Shown in pieces: positions 16,276 through 24,900 of a DNA stretch of 64,000 nt. Positions within the stretch are counted from its first letter, which is position 1; each line of letters starts with the position of its first letter. The translations under genes and the position numbers were made by a program. The DNA is from Nonomuraea sp. PA05 (lineage in GTDB: Bacteria; Actinomycetota; Actinomycetes; Streptosporangiales; Streptosporangiaceae): assembly GCF_008086045.1 (NCBI RefSeq), contig NZ_VSEY01000011.1, forward strand, positions 124,001 to 188,000, given 5' to 3'. The notes beneath the pieces were generated by a model. The model made no database searches. It worked only from the letters and a program-made list of their open reading frames with translations, and was not told the DNA's origin.

Positions 16276-16818
16276 TCAGCTCTCCTGAGCCTTCTCCAGC
16301 GCGTCCAGATGATGCTGCAACGACTGCTGCGCCGTCTGCGCCAGCGTCTTCACCGTCTGGTTGGCCCCCTTGGAGACCTCCGTCTTCGTGGCGGCCAGCG
16401 CCTCCCGGTGCGCCTTGATCATGCCGGACAGGAAGTCCTCGTCGAAGTCCCGCCCCGAGCTGTCCCGCAGCCGCTTGACCTCCGCCCGCTGCGCCTTGGA
16501 CGGTGACGTCGGCAGCTCGATGCCGAGCTGCGTGGCCGCCTGGGTGACCTTGGAGCCCAGCGCGGTGTGGTCGTCGACGAGCAGCTTGCCGACGGCCTTG
16601 ACCTGCTTGGTGGCGCCCTTCCCCATGGCCAGCCGGCCCGCCTGCACCTCCGAGAGGTTGCCCTGGTGGATGGTCCGCATCCACTCCTTGTCCTGCTCGG
16701 ACGGCTGCGTGTCGGTACGCGCGGGCAGGGCCGCGGTGTTGGGCGCCACGTCGGCGGCACAACCGGTGAACAGGGCCAGCGTCGCGGCGGCCAGCGGCAG
16801 GGACAGACAGGTGCGCAT
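16276..16818 (-). CDS. DUF4142 lipoprotein
   Basis: The 180-aa protein has a lipoprotein-type signal (ALFTGC, Cys at about residue 20) and then a four-helix ferritin-like DUF4142 domain (about 45-180). Typical helix starts are DKEWMRTIHQGNLSEVQAG and VKAVGKLLVDDHTALGSKV. DUF4142 proteins are exported and poorly understood. I use ATG 16818, with AGGA 5 bp upstream. It is followed 125 bp later by the PRC/DUF2382 gene on the same strand. A second DUF4142 protein is encoded at 31841-32581 with a different export signal. Confidence 0.85.
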   Translation of the reverse strand: MRTCLSLPLAAATLALFTGCAADVAPNTAALPARTDTQPSEQDKEWMRTIHQGNLSEVQAGRLAMGKGATKQVKAVGKLLVDDHTALGSKVTQAATQLGIELPTSPSKAQRAEVKRLRDSSGRDFDEDFLSGMIKAHREALAATKTEVSKGANQTVKTLAQTAQQSLQHHLDALEKAQES

Positions 16819-16908
16819 GAGGATTCCTATGACATAGTGATACGTCTCCAATACAGAGAGTAACCGTCGTGGTGCTGCCGACCCCTGCATTACCCCTGCT
16901 CGGGCGCG

Positions 16909-18399
16909 TCAGGAGCCGGGTGCTCGCAGGGGGCCGCGGTAGCCGGGCGGCGGGTCGTCGCCCTCGTAGGCGTTCAACCGGCCGTCCGTCAGGAACGTCC
17001 TGGCCAGCCTCAGGTAGGCGTCGGTGCGGCCGGGCGGGGTGCCGTCGCCGGCGTAGGCGAGGCGGGCGTTGGGGAGGGCGCGGCGGAAGGCGGTGGCGTC
17101 CGACCAGGGCTCGGCGTCGCAGGCGCCCTTGACGATCAGCACGGGCACGTTCACCCGCGCCAGGCTGTCGCGCAGCGAGGCGGGCGCGGCGCGCCCGGCC
17201 AGCGCGACGTAACCGCCCCGGCCCGGTCCCGGCCGGGGCGCCGGGCACGCCGACGGGTCGTGGTCCAGGAGCGAGAGGTACGCGTCCAGCTCGCGATCCC
17301 CCGCGAAGGAGTGCGCCGTGACCGGGTCCACCCGCAGCAGCGCCGAGACGGCGAGGGAGCGCGGGTGCGGCAGCCCGGCCGGCCCCAGGGGGATGGCGGC
17401 GATGGAGGGACGGGACGACGGGCGGGCCGGGAGGAGGCCGGTGGGCGAGTACAGGACCGCCTTGGAGACGTGGCCGGGGTGTGCGGCCAGGTAGGCGGCG
17501 GCGAGCTGCGCCCCGTGGCCGCGGGCCACCAGGTTGAGGCGCTCCGCGCGCAGCGTGCGCCGGATCGACTCCAGGTCGGCGACGTCCCTCGTCAGGCCGT
17601 ACTCGCGGGGGTCGGCCAGCCTGGCCGAGCGGCCCGCGCCGAGCTGGTCGTAGACGTACACCTGGAAGCCCGCGGACGCCAGGCGGCCGTAGAAGGCCGA
17701 GTCGCCCTCCAGGTCGCCGATGCCGGGACCGCCGTGCAGGAAGATCACCGGTTCGGGGTGGGCGGCCTTCGCCGGCGCCGTCCGCACGTAGGCCAGTCTG
17801 GAGCCTGTGGGCAGGCGCCACTCGCGTTGCCCCGCCACCTCGGCGGGGGCTCGCGGGGTGGCCGGCGGGTGCAGCGTGATCGCGGAGATCTGCCAGACCA
17901 CCGCCGTCTCCACGCCGAGGACCGCGATGGCGCGTAACCAGCGGGGCCATCCCGGCCGGGGTCTGGGGACGCACAGGAGGAGGCCCAGGAAGAGGACCGA
18001 CGCGAACACCGCCAGGCCCACCACCGGGAACACGTCCGGTCCCGCGCCCACCAGCGCCATGCCCGCCAGCGCGGCCAGGCCCGCGACGGGGGCCAGCGCC
18101 AGGACCAGCCCGCCCGCCACCACCCGCCCGGCCAGCCGCCTGGCCCTGCGACCTCGCGCACCGGACGTCCGGCTCGGACGGCGCCCGGCGCGCTCGCCCG
18201 AGGCTGCCTCGTCCGGCAGGGGTGGAGCAGGGGACACTCGGCCGGTCCTGGTCTCGGCCGGGCGGGCTTGAGGAGAGGACCCGCGACCGCCGGGCAGGGC
18301 CTGCTCATGCGTCACCCGGCCACCCGGCGCGGGCTGCGCGGGCGGCGGTTTTCGGCGGGAGGAGCCGGGGCCGGAGGAAGGTTTGGCGCTGGGTGCCAC
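16909..18399 (-). CDS. Membrane-anchored alpha/beta hydrolase lacking the usual nucleophile Ser
   Basis: The 496-aa protein has about 90 basic, Pro-rich residues, then three hydrophobic helices (about 92-118, 123-145 and 155-176). A proline-iminopeptidase-like hydrolase domain follows, with HGGPG at 222-226. The nucleophile elbow, normally GHSxGG, reads G294-H295-G296-A297-Q298: Ser is replaced by Gly (codon GGG). The domain may therefore be inactive as a serine hydrolase or act as a binding module. The GTG at 18399 is the furthest upstream plausible start, but it has no clear ribosome site, so the N-terminal extension is uncertain. It follows the 91-aa gene by 33 bp. Confidence 0.8.
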   Translation of the reverse strand: MAPSAKPSSGPGSSRRKPPPAQPAPGGRVTHEQALPGGRGSSPQARPAETRTGRVSPAPPLPDEAASGERAGRRPSRTSGARGRRARRLAGRVVAGGLVLALAPVAGLAALAGMALVGAGPDVFPVVGLAVFASVLFLGLLLCVPRPRPGWPRWLRAIAVLGVETAVVWQISAITLHPPATPRAPAEVAGQREWRLPTGSRLAYVRTAPAKAAHPEPVIFLHGGPGIGDLEGDSAFYGRLASAGFQVYVYDQLGAGRSARLADPREYGLTRDVADLESIRRTLRAERLNLVARGHGAQLAAAYLAAHPGHVSKAVLYSPTGLLPARPSSRPSIAAIPLGPAGLPHPRSLAVSALLRVDPVTAHSFAGDRELDAYLSLLDHDPSACPAPRPGPGRGGYVALAGRAAPASLRDSLARVNVPVLIVKGACDAEPWSDATAFRRALPNARLAYAGDGTPPGRTDAYLRLARTFLTDGRLNAYEGDDPPPGYRGPLRAPGS

Positions 18400-18432
18400 G
18401 AAAGGGACGTTAGTGCACGCCCCTCTCCCGGG

Positions 18433-18708
18433 TCAGGGAAGTGACCGACCCAGCCGCAGCCGGATCCGATCGCCGCGCCGCACGGACTCGCGCACCGTCC
18501 ACACCCGCTCGTCGACGACCGTGCCCCTGGCCGTCATGTAACCGCCCATCCGCAGCACCGGCCGCCCCGTGTCGTCGCTGAGCAACTGCGCCCGCGACTC
18601 GGAGTCGTCGCCGAACAGCACCAGGAAGTCGAAGGCGTCGGCGGGGGCGTCGAGGATCAGGCCGGGATACAGGTGCGAGTGGGGGATCTCGATAACATGC
18701 TCGCTCAC
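18433..18708 (-). CDS. Small hypothetical protein, 91 aa
   Basis: A compact acidic 91-aa protein starting at GTG 18708. It has a predicted beta-rich core (FDFLVLFGDD near residues 26-35 and RIRLRLGRSLP at the end) and no known motif. It is divergent from the CE7 esterase gene and shares the intergenic region that holds a LacI-like operator. It is followed by the membrane-anchored hydrolase on the same strand. Function unknown. Confidence 0.6.
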   Translation of the reverse strand: MSEHVIEIPHSHLYPGLILDAPADAFDFLVLFGDDSESRAQLLSDDTGRPVLRMGGYMTARGTVVDERVWTVRESVRRGDRIRLRLGRSLP

Positions 18709-18756
18709 GGGTCGACGTCTACCCAGATTTCACGCTTTGAGCTGAAGTGAGACGTG

Positions 18757-18770
18757 GGATAGCGCTTTCC
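18757..18770. promoter_or_regulatory. LacI-family-like operator
   Basis: GGATAGCGCTTTCC is a near-perfect 14-bp palindrome with the central AGCGCT core typical of LacI-family sites controlling sugar genes in actinomycetes. It lies 52 bp before the esterase start at 18823 and 48 bp before the divergent 91-aa gene. No LacI gene is in the window. Confidence 0.5.
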
Positions 18771-18822
18771 GACGACATGGGATGAAATAACAGCAACCTT
18801 GTCTACAGGCTGGAGTACCACT

Positions 18823-19803
18823 GTGCCACTGTTCGACCTGCCGCTCGAGCAACTCCGCGAGTACCGTCCCGACCGTGACGAGCCCGCCGACTTCGACGCG
18901 TTCTGGGCTGACACCCTGGCCGAGGCCGGGAAGTTCGACCTCGCGGCAGAGTACGTCCCGTACAACCTGCCGCTGACCGGCGTGGACGTGTTCGACGTGT
19001 CGTTCGCCGGGTGGGGCGGGCACCGGATCAACGGCTGGTTCCTGCTGCCGAGCGGCGCGGACGGCCCGGTCCCGTGCGTGGTGCACTACATCGGCTACAG
19101 CGGCGGCCGTGGATTCCCCAAGGACCACCTGCTCTGGCCTGCCGCCGGGTACGCCGTCCTCGTGATGGAGACGCGCGGCCACGGCGGCGCGAACGTCGGC
19201 AGCCCCGGCACCACCGGCGACCCGCACGGCAGCTCGAACCCGCAGGCGCCCGGCATGATGACCCGCGGCATCATGGACCCCGCCGACTACTACTACCGGC
19301 GCGTGTTCACCGACGCCGTGCGGGCGGTGGACGCGGCGCTGGCGCATCCGGCCGTGGACGCGGCGCGCGTGGTGGTCGCGGGCGGCAGCCAGGGCGGCGC
19401 GATCGCGCAGGCCACGGCGGCGCTGCACCCGGGTGTGAAGGCGGCGCTGATCGACGTGCCGTTCCTGTCGCACTTCCGGCGGGCCGTCGAGATCACCGGG
19501 CGTGACCCGTACCAGGAGCTGGTCAGGTTCCTCGCGACCCGGCGGGACAGCGCCGAGCAGGTGTTCAGGACGCTGGCGTACTTCGACGGGATCAACTTCG
19601 CGGCCCGCGCGACGGTGCCCGCGCTGTACTCGGTGGCGCTGATGGACGACGTCTGCCCGCCGTCCACGGTGTTCGCCGCCTACAACCACTGGCAGGGGCC
19701 GAAGCAGATCACCGTCTGGCCGTGGAACAATCACGAGGGCGGGGGCGGCTACCAGTCGGAGGAGCAGGTGCGTTACCTGCACAAGCTCTTCAGCGAGAGC
19801 TAG
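18823..19803 (+). CDS. CE7-type acetyl esterase (acetylxylan esterase / cephalosporin deacetylase family)
   Basis: The 326-aa alpha/beta hydrolase has the CE7 pattern: RGHGG (about residues 118-122) for the oxyanion region, nucleophile Ser189 in GGSQGG, an acidic residue in MDDVCPPS and His in NNHEGG. CE7 enzymes remove acetyl groups from xylo-oligosaccharides and cephalosporins and are often cytoplasmic; no signal peptide is present here. GTG 18823 has GGAG 8 bp upstream. A LacI-like operator upstream suggests induction by a plant-derived sugar. Confidence 0.9.
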   Translation: MPLFDLPLEQLREYRPDRDEPADFDAFWADTLAEAGKFDLAAEYVPYNLPLTGVDVFDVSFAGWGGHRINGWFLLPSGADGPVPCVVHYIGYSGGRGFPKDHLLWPAAGYAVLVMETRGHGGANVGSPGTTGDPHGSSNPQAPGMMTRGIMDPADYYYRRVFTDAVRAVDAALAHPAVDAARVVVAGGSQGGAIAQATAALHPGVKAALIDVPFLSHFRRAVEITGRDPYQELVRFLATRRDSAEQVFRTLAYFDGINFAARATVPALYSVALMDDVCPPSTVFAAYNHWQGPKQITVWPWNNHEGGGGYQSEEQVRYLHKLFSES

Positions 19804-19814
19804 AGGGGGCGGGG

Positions 19815-19852
19815 CCGCCGCGCCGGAGTGCCCATCCGCTCCGGCGCGGCGG
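19815..19852. terminator. Strong bidirectional hairpin between convergent genes
   Basis: A perfect 14-bp stem (19815-19828 with 19839-19852, sequence CCGCCGCGCCGGAG) encloses a 10-base loop. It sits between the esterase stop (19803) and the stop of the convergent HesB-like gene (19859), where it can serve both transcripts. There is no clear U-tract, as is usual in actinomycetes. Confidence 0.8.
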
Positions 19853-19858
19853 TGCCCG

Positions 19859-20146
19859 TCAAGCGGATTGCTCGGTGACCAGGAACGACACGCTCCCCTG
19901 GTCATCGGCTCCGGCGTCGAGGGACTTGTCCTCCAGCACAGTCGCGGCCACCGGGTCGAGATACACCCGCGCCCCCTCGTTCTCGACCACCGCGTCCGCG
20001 GGCTCGGGGGCGGTGGCCAGGGTCAGGGTCAGCGCGCTCGCGTTCTCTCCCTGCGACGAGATGCGGATCCCGCTCTGCTCGGGCTCGGGCGCGTTCGCGG
20101 TCAGATCGCGAATCGCCTGGGCGGCGTTGTCTGTCAGGGTGAGCAC
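19859..20146 (-). CDS. HesB/IscA-fold protein without cysteines
   Basis: The 95-aa protein has the A-type iron-sulfur carrier layout: an N-terminal LTDNAAQAIRDL helix, the strand GIRISSQ and a final VSFLV segment. The three cysteines that bind the cluster in IscA and ErpA are absent; the protein has no Cys at all. It therefore cannot work as a normal Fe-S carrier. Similar cysteine-free members occur in actinomycetes under the name HesB or adhesin. Function unknown. Confidence 0.75.
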   Translation of the reverse strand: MLTLTDNAAQAIRDLTANAPEPEQSGIRISSQGENASALTLTLATAPEPADAVVENEGARVYLDPVAATVLEDKSLDAGADDQGSVSFLVTEQSA

Positions 20147-20285
20147 TACGGCTCCTCCTCACGGTCGACGTTCAGGAGTTGGCTGCCCTTCCCCCTGCTT
20201 TCGGCCTCAACCCTTCCTGGCAGTTTCTTTACCCAGAATTCCGGTGCGGCCCGTGTGGCGTGCGCACGCGGGGACAATGGGGCCC

Positions 20286-21461
20286 ATGGACTTCGCGGCG
20301 CAGCGGCACGCCCTGGTGGCGCAGCTCAGGACGTCCCAGGACGTCAGCGAACCCGTGGCCGAGGCCATGCTGGCGGTGCCGCGCCACCTGTTCGTGCCCG
20401 GCGTCGAGCCGGAGGCGGCCTACCGCGACGAGCCCATCGTGACCAAGCTCGACGACGACGGCCGGCCGATCAGCTCGTCCTCGCAGCCGGCCATCATGGC
20501 GACCATGCTCGACCAGCTCCGCGTGGCGCCCGGGCACCGCGTGCTGGAGATCGGCGCGGGCACCGGCTACAACGCGGCGCTGCTGTCCCGCCTGGTGGGC
20601 CCCGGCGGGCGGGTGGTCGCACTGGACCTCGACGAGGACACCGTGGAGCAGGCCAGGCAGCATCTGGCGGCGGCCGGGGTGTCCGGGGTCGAGGTGGTGT
20701 GCCGCGACGGCGCGGGCGGCCATCCGGGGCTGGCGCCGTACGACCGGCTGATCGCCACGGTCGGCGTGTGGGACCTCGCGCCCGCCTGGCTGGCGCAGCT
20801 CGGCCCTGACGGGCGGCTCGTGGTGCCGCTCGACCTGCGGGGCGTGCAGGTGTCGGCGGCCATGGAGCGCGACGGCGGGCGGTGGGTGAGCCGGTCGGTG
20901 GCGCCGTGCGGGTTCATGCGGATGCGCGGCTCGTTCACCGGGACGGAGGCGGTCGCGGTGGTGCGGCAGGATCCGTTCCTGGCGCTGGTGCTGCCGGAGC
21001 AGCGCGAGGTCGGCGACGTGCTCGCGGCGCTGAACGCGCCGCCCACCGAGATCACGGTACGGCGTGCGGAGAAGGCGGCGTCGTTGACCGTCGCCATGGG
21101 GATGGCGCTGTGGCTGGCGCTGCACGAGCCGCGCTGGTGCGCCGTGAGCGGCGACCTCGGCGGCGGGCCCGGCTTCACGGCGGGCATCGTGCAGCCCGAC
21201 GGCATCGCGGTGCTCTCCGTGGACGGGTCGCTGGTGGCGCGCGGGCACGGGGCGGGCAGGGCGCGGCTGGCGGCGGAGCTGGCCGCGCACGTCAAGGCCT
21301 GGGACGAGGCCGGGCGCCCCGAGGCGAGCGCCCTGCACATCGCGGCCTACCCGCACGCTCCGGGCCTGGGCGAGCCCGCCGTCCACGAGAGCGGCGCCTG
21401 GTCCGGCCGGACGGTGGTCATCGAGAAGCGGCACACCACCCTGGTGCTGGGCTTCGGCTAG
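20286..21461 (+). CDS. PCMT-family methyltransferase with C-terminal extension
   Basis: The 391-aa protein's first about 210 residues match protein-L-isoaspartate O-methyltransferase: SSSSQP (63-68) in the substrate loop and SAM motif I VLEIGAGTGYNAALL (86-100). A C-terminal domain of about 180 residues follows. This long form is found in actinomycetes, including the methyltransferases of FxLD-type and OlvS-type lanthipeptide systems that act on Asp side chains. No lanthipeptide precursor or synthetase is nearby, so repair of isoaspartate or an unlinked target is equally possible. ATG 20286 directly precedes the homology. Its end overlaps the convergent PNPOx gene by 4 bp. Confidence 0.85.
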   Translation: MDFAAQRHALVAQLRTSQDVSEPVAEAMLAVPRHLFVPGVEPEAAYRDEPIVTKLDDDGRPISSSSQPAIMATMLDQLRVAPGHRVLEIGAGTGYNAALLSRLVGPGGRVVALDLDEDTVEQARQHLAAAGVSGVEVVCRDGAGGHPGLAPYDRLIATVGVWDLAPAWLAQLGPDGRLVVPLDLRGVQVSAAMERDGGRWVSRSVAPCGFMRMRGSFTGTEAVAVVRQDPFLALVLPEQREVGDVLAALNAPPTEITVRRAEKAASLTVAMGMALWLALHEPRWCAVSGDLGGGPGFTAGIVQPDGIAVLSVDGSLVARGHGAGRARLAAELAAHVKAWDEAGRPEASALHIAAYPHAPGLGEPAVHESGAWSGRTVVIEKRHTTLVLGFG

Positions 21462-21913
21462 ACGACCCAGGCCCCGTCACGGATGAGGTCGCGCCCCGCC
21501 AGCTCGTTCGCCTCCCGCCAGGCCTGCAGCCGCACCGGCGCGACGTGGAAGTAGTGGTACCGGCCGGCCTCCTCGCGCGGGTCGAAGCCCGCCTTGGCGG
21601 CGAACGCGTCGCCCAGCTCGTCCTGGACCTCGCTCGCGGGCGTGGCCCGCGCGGTGCCCTCGATGAGCACCACGTCGCGCACCAGCCCGATCGCCACCCG
21701 CGTCCGCCCGCCGGCCAGCAGGTTGCGGGCGGTGGGGCTGGCGCTGGCTGTGGAGATGACCAGCGCGTCGCCGTCCCACAGGAACGACAGCGGCACCATG
21801 TACGGCGTCCCGTCCGCGCCCGCGGTGGCCACCCAGGCGTCCACGTCGTGCTCCAGGCGGTGCAGGGTGTCCCGCTTGCGCTGCTCTGCGGTACGCGGGG
21901 TGGGCTGGGACAT
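21458..21913 (-). CDS. Pyridoxamine 5'-phosphate oxidase-like flavin/F420-binding protein
   Basis: The 151-aa split-barrel protein has typical strands (TPYMVPLSFLWDGDALVIST, then RVAIGLVRDVVLIEGTA) of the PNPOx-like group that binds FMN or F420. It is small, cytoplasmic and presumably a homodimer. The GTPYMVP and ARNLLAGG segments fit the actinobacterial F420-dependent reductase branch, but the cofactor cannot be decided by eye. Start ATG 21913. It stands alone, convergent with the methyltransferase gene. Confidence 0.85.
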   Translation of the reverse strand: MSQPTPRTAEQRKRDTLHRLEHDVDAWVATAGADGTPYMVPLSFLWDGDALVISTASASPTARNLLAGGRTRVAIGLVRDVVLIEGTARATPASEVQDELGDAFAAKAGFDPREEAGRYHYFHVAPVRLQAWREANELAGRDLIRDGAWVV

Positions 21914-21994
21914 CGGGCCTCGCTCTCGTCGGTCACAGGGGCTCTGATCGCCCTCGTCATTATTGAGGATGATCAGAATACGGATGTCCCGATG

Positions 21995-24900
21995 TCACCG
22001 GTCGTCGGGGCGCGCGGCGCCGCAGGAGCCCGCCTCGGCCCCCGCCACCTTCCAGTCCGCGCCCGGGAACGGGCTCATGAAGTGCGTCAGCAGGTCCACG
22101 GCGTAGTCCGGCGCCTGACCGCCCGGGTCGAGCAGCGACACCATCTGCGGCCCGTCGGCGCCGCGCAGCGTGATCGCGCCGCGTTCCGCCCCGGCGGCGA
22201 AGCCGGGCTTGGCGTCCACCGTCACGCAGGCCAGGCTGATCCCGGCGGCCTCGATCTCCTGCTTGGCGCCGATGCGCCGCATCCGCTGGTCGTAGCGGCG
22301 CGGGGCGAGCGAGGTGGTGGGGCCGAGCCTGACCGACTCGCGGAAGACGTCCTCGCCGATCTCCCTGCTCAGCCGGACGTCCAGCTTGACGTCGGGCCGC
22401 AGGTCGACGCCCTTGGCGGCGAGCTTCACCGTGCCGTAGTCCCCCTCGAAACCGGGCGTGACGTAGCCGAGCGCGGGCGGCGCCTTCATGCCGAACGGCA
22501 CCTTGCCCGGCCGGATCCGCAGCCACGACACGCGGGCGATGGACAGGGACAGGCTCTCGATGGAGCTCTTCCCCAGCCCGAACTGACCGCCGACGTGGTA
22601 GGTGAGGAAGCCGTTGGTGTACGGGACCTCCTTGCTCACCGCCAGCCTCTGCGGGGCCACGCCGTCCACCCTGAGCCCGGCGCGCAGGGTGACACGGCCG
22701 GTGGGGACCGGCCGCGAGACCAGGTCGAGCGACTGGTCGGGGTTGAGCCTGATGGTGGTGTCGGCCGCCAGGTCCCTGACCGCGAGCGACACGTCCCCGA
22801 GCCGCCCGGACGGGTCCACCAGGCCGCCGTCCACGCCGAGACGGCCGTCGAGCGTGCTGACGCCGCCGACCGCCTTGTAGGTGACGGCCGGCACGCTCAG
22901 CCCGGCGGCGGAGGCGTCGGCGTCCACGCCGAAGACGGCGGGCACGTCGGAGAAGCGCAGCTCGCCGGTGCCCCTGCCGGGCAGCGTGAGCTTGGCGGTC
23001 AGGTGCTTGACGGCCGCGGAGTTGCTGACGCGGATGCGGGTCCTGGCTCCGTACGTGCCCTGGACGGTCACCGCGGCGGGCACCGGGTCGATCGCGACGT
23101 GCCCGCGCAGCCCGCCCGCCTCGGCCCGCACGTCGAGCGCGCCCAGCGTGGCGGCCGGCTCGATCCGGTACGAGGCCTGCACCGTGTTCCCCTCCCCTAC
23201 GCCGAACGGTCCCACCGACATGCTGGTGATCCTGGACGGCAGCCCGGTCAGGGTGGCCCTGGCCTTGATCGGCACGGGCGACAGCACGCTGCTCGACAGG
23301 TACACGCCGAGGTCGCGGCGCTTCGGCCGGAACCCGGAGAACGCGAACGTCTTGCCGGCCAGGTCCACCGTCACCTGGCCGGGCAGGCCCGTCACGTCCA
23401 GGTACCCCTGCAGCCCGAAGCAGCCGCGCTGCGGCACGCAGAAGGGGCCGGGCGCGCAGCCGGGCGATCCGGCCGCGCAGCCGCCGTCCACCAGGGACAC
23501 GCCGCCGGGGATCGCGGGGGCGGCGCGCATGCCGTCCAGGGCGGCGGCCGTGCCGAGCCAGGCGCGGGCGCGCACGTCCAGGCGCGAGCCGGAGTAGGTG
23601 AGCCGGCCGCCGTCCGAGGTGACGGCGAGCTTGCCGGGCACGGGCCCGACCGTGCCGGTGATCCCGAAGCGCGTGTCGCCCTGCCGGACGTCGGCGTCCA
23701 CGGCGAGGGTCTGGGTGGCCGAGCGGAAGTCGGCGGTGAAGCCCCGCGCGGCCGGGGTGAACTCGACGTGCGAGAGCCTGTTGACCAGCACGCTCGCGTC
23801 CAGGTCGCCGCTGGCCTGGTCGTAGTGGGCCGCCAGGTGCGGGCCCGTGGGCGCCTTGGCGCCGTCGTGGTTGGTGAAGGCCAGCGCCGCCGTACGGACG
23901 GGGCCCGACAGGCCGCGGAAGCGGTACGAGGCCGCGTTCCACGAGGCGTCGAACTTGGCGGGCACGCCGGTGACCTCGGCGGCGGCCCTGGCGTAGCGGT
24001 CGCCGAGCTTGGCCCTGGCCAGCGCGGACACGCGTTCGACGGGGCCGTCGGAGACCCAGCTCAGGGTCCTGGCCGCGGTGTCGGCGACGAGCTCTGCCCG
24101 CTTGCGCACGCCTTCGACGGTGGCGCGCAGGTCCTCGCCGGTCGCCTGGGTGACGTGCGCTTCATTGGCATAGATCCGCACCGCCTTGAGCGTGGAGGAG
24201 GTGGCGACCTTGACGGTCGAGCGCTCGCCCAGCTCCCACGACGCCCGCACGTCGTCGTGCACGCCGCGCACGGTGCCGTCCACGGTGGGGCCTGCCCTCA
24301 GGTTCGTGTAGGCGGCGCGCAGCGTGTCGATCACGCCGCTGGCCTGGTAGGCGGCCTTCCTGGCGGCGGGGTCGAGCGTGACGTCCACGGTGGCGGGCGT
24401 GTTGGAGATCTCCAGGCGGGCCACGTGGGTGCGGTCGATGCTGGCCGCGCCCACGAACGAGCGGCCACTGGCGTCCACGGCCAGGTGCACGTGCGGCGCG
24501 GCCCCGTACGTGGCGTCGAACCCGGACAGCCCCGACAGCAGCCCGGACACCCCCAGCGCGGCACCGTCCTTGATCATGGTGACGTGGCCGCCGCGCGGGG
24601 TGGAGACGGCGCCCTCGCCGCGTTGCAGCACGACGGCGAACCTGCCGATGGGCGAGCTGGCCGTGTGCGTGACGCGGTGCGCCCGCAGGTCGTTGACCAG
24701 GCGCACCTTGGCGGGCAGCGCGCTGAGCTCGGCCTTCAGCACGGTCTTGGCCGCCGCCAGGTCGAGGTAGCGCAGGCTCGCCGCGCCCGCACGGCCCGAG
24801 CGGGTGGCGACGGAGAGCGTCTGCTTGCCGTCCGCGGTGCCGTACCTGGCGGTGAAGGACGGCGGCACGCGCCGCAGCTCGACCTCGGTCACCCTGGTCA

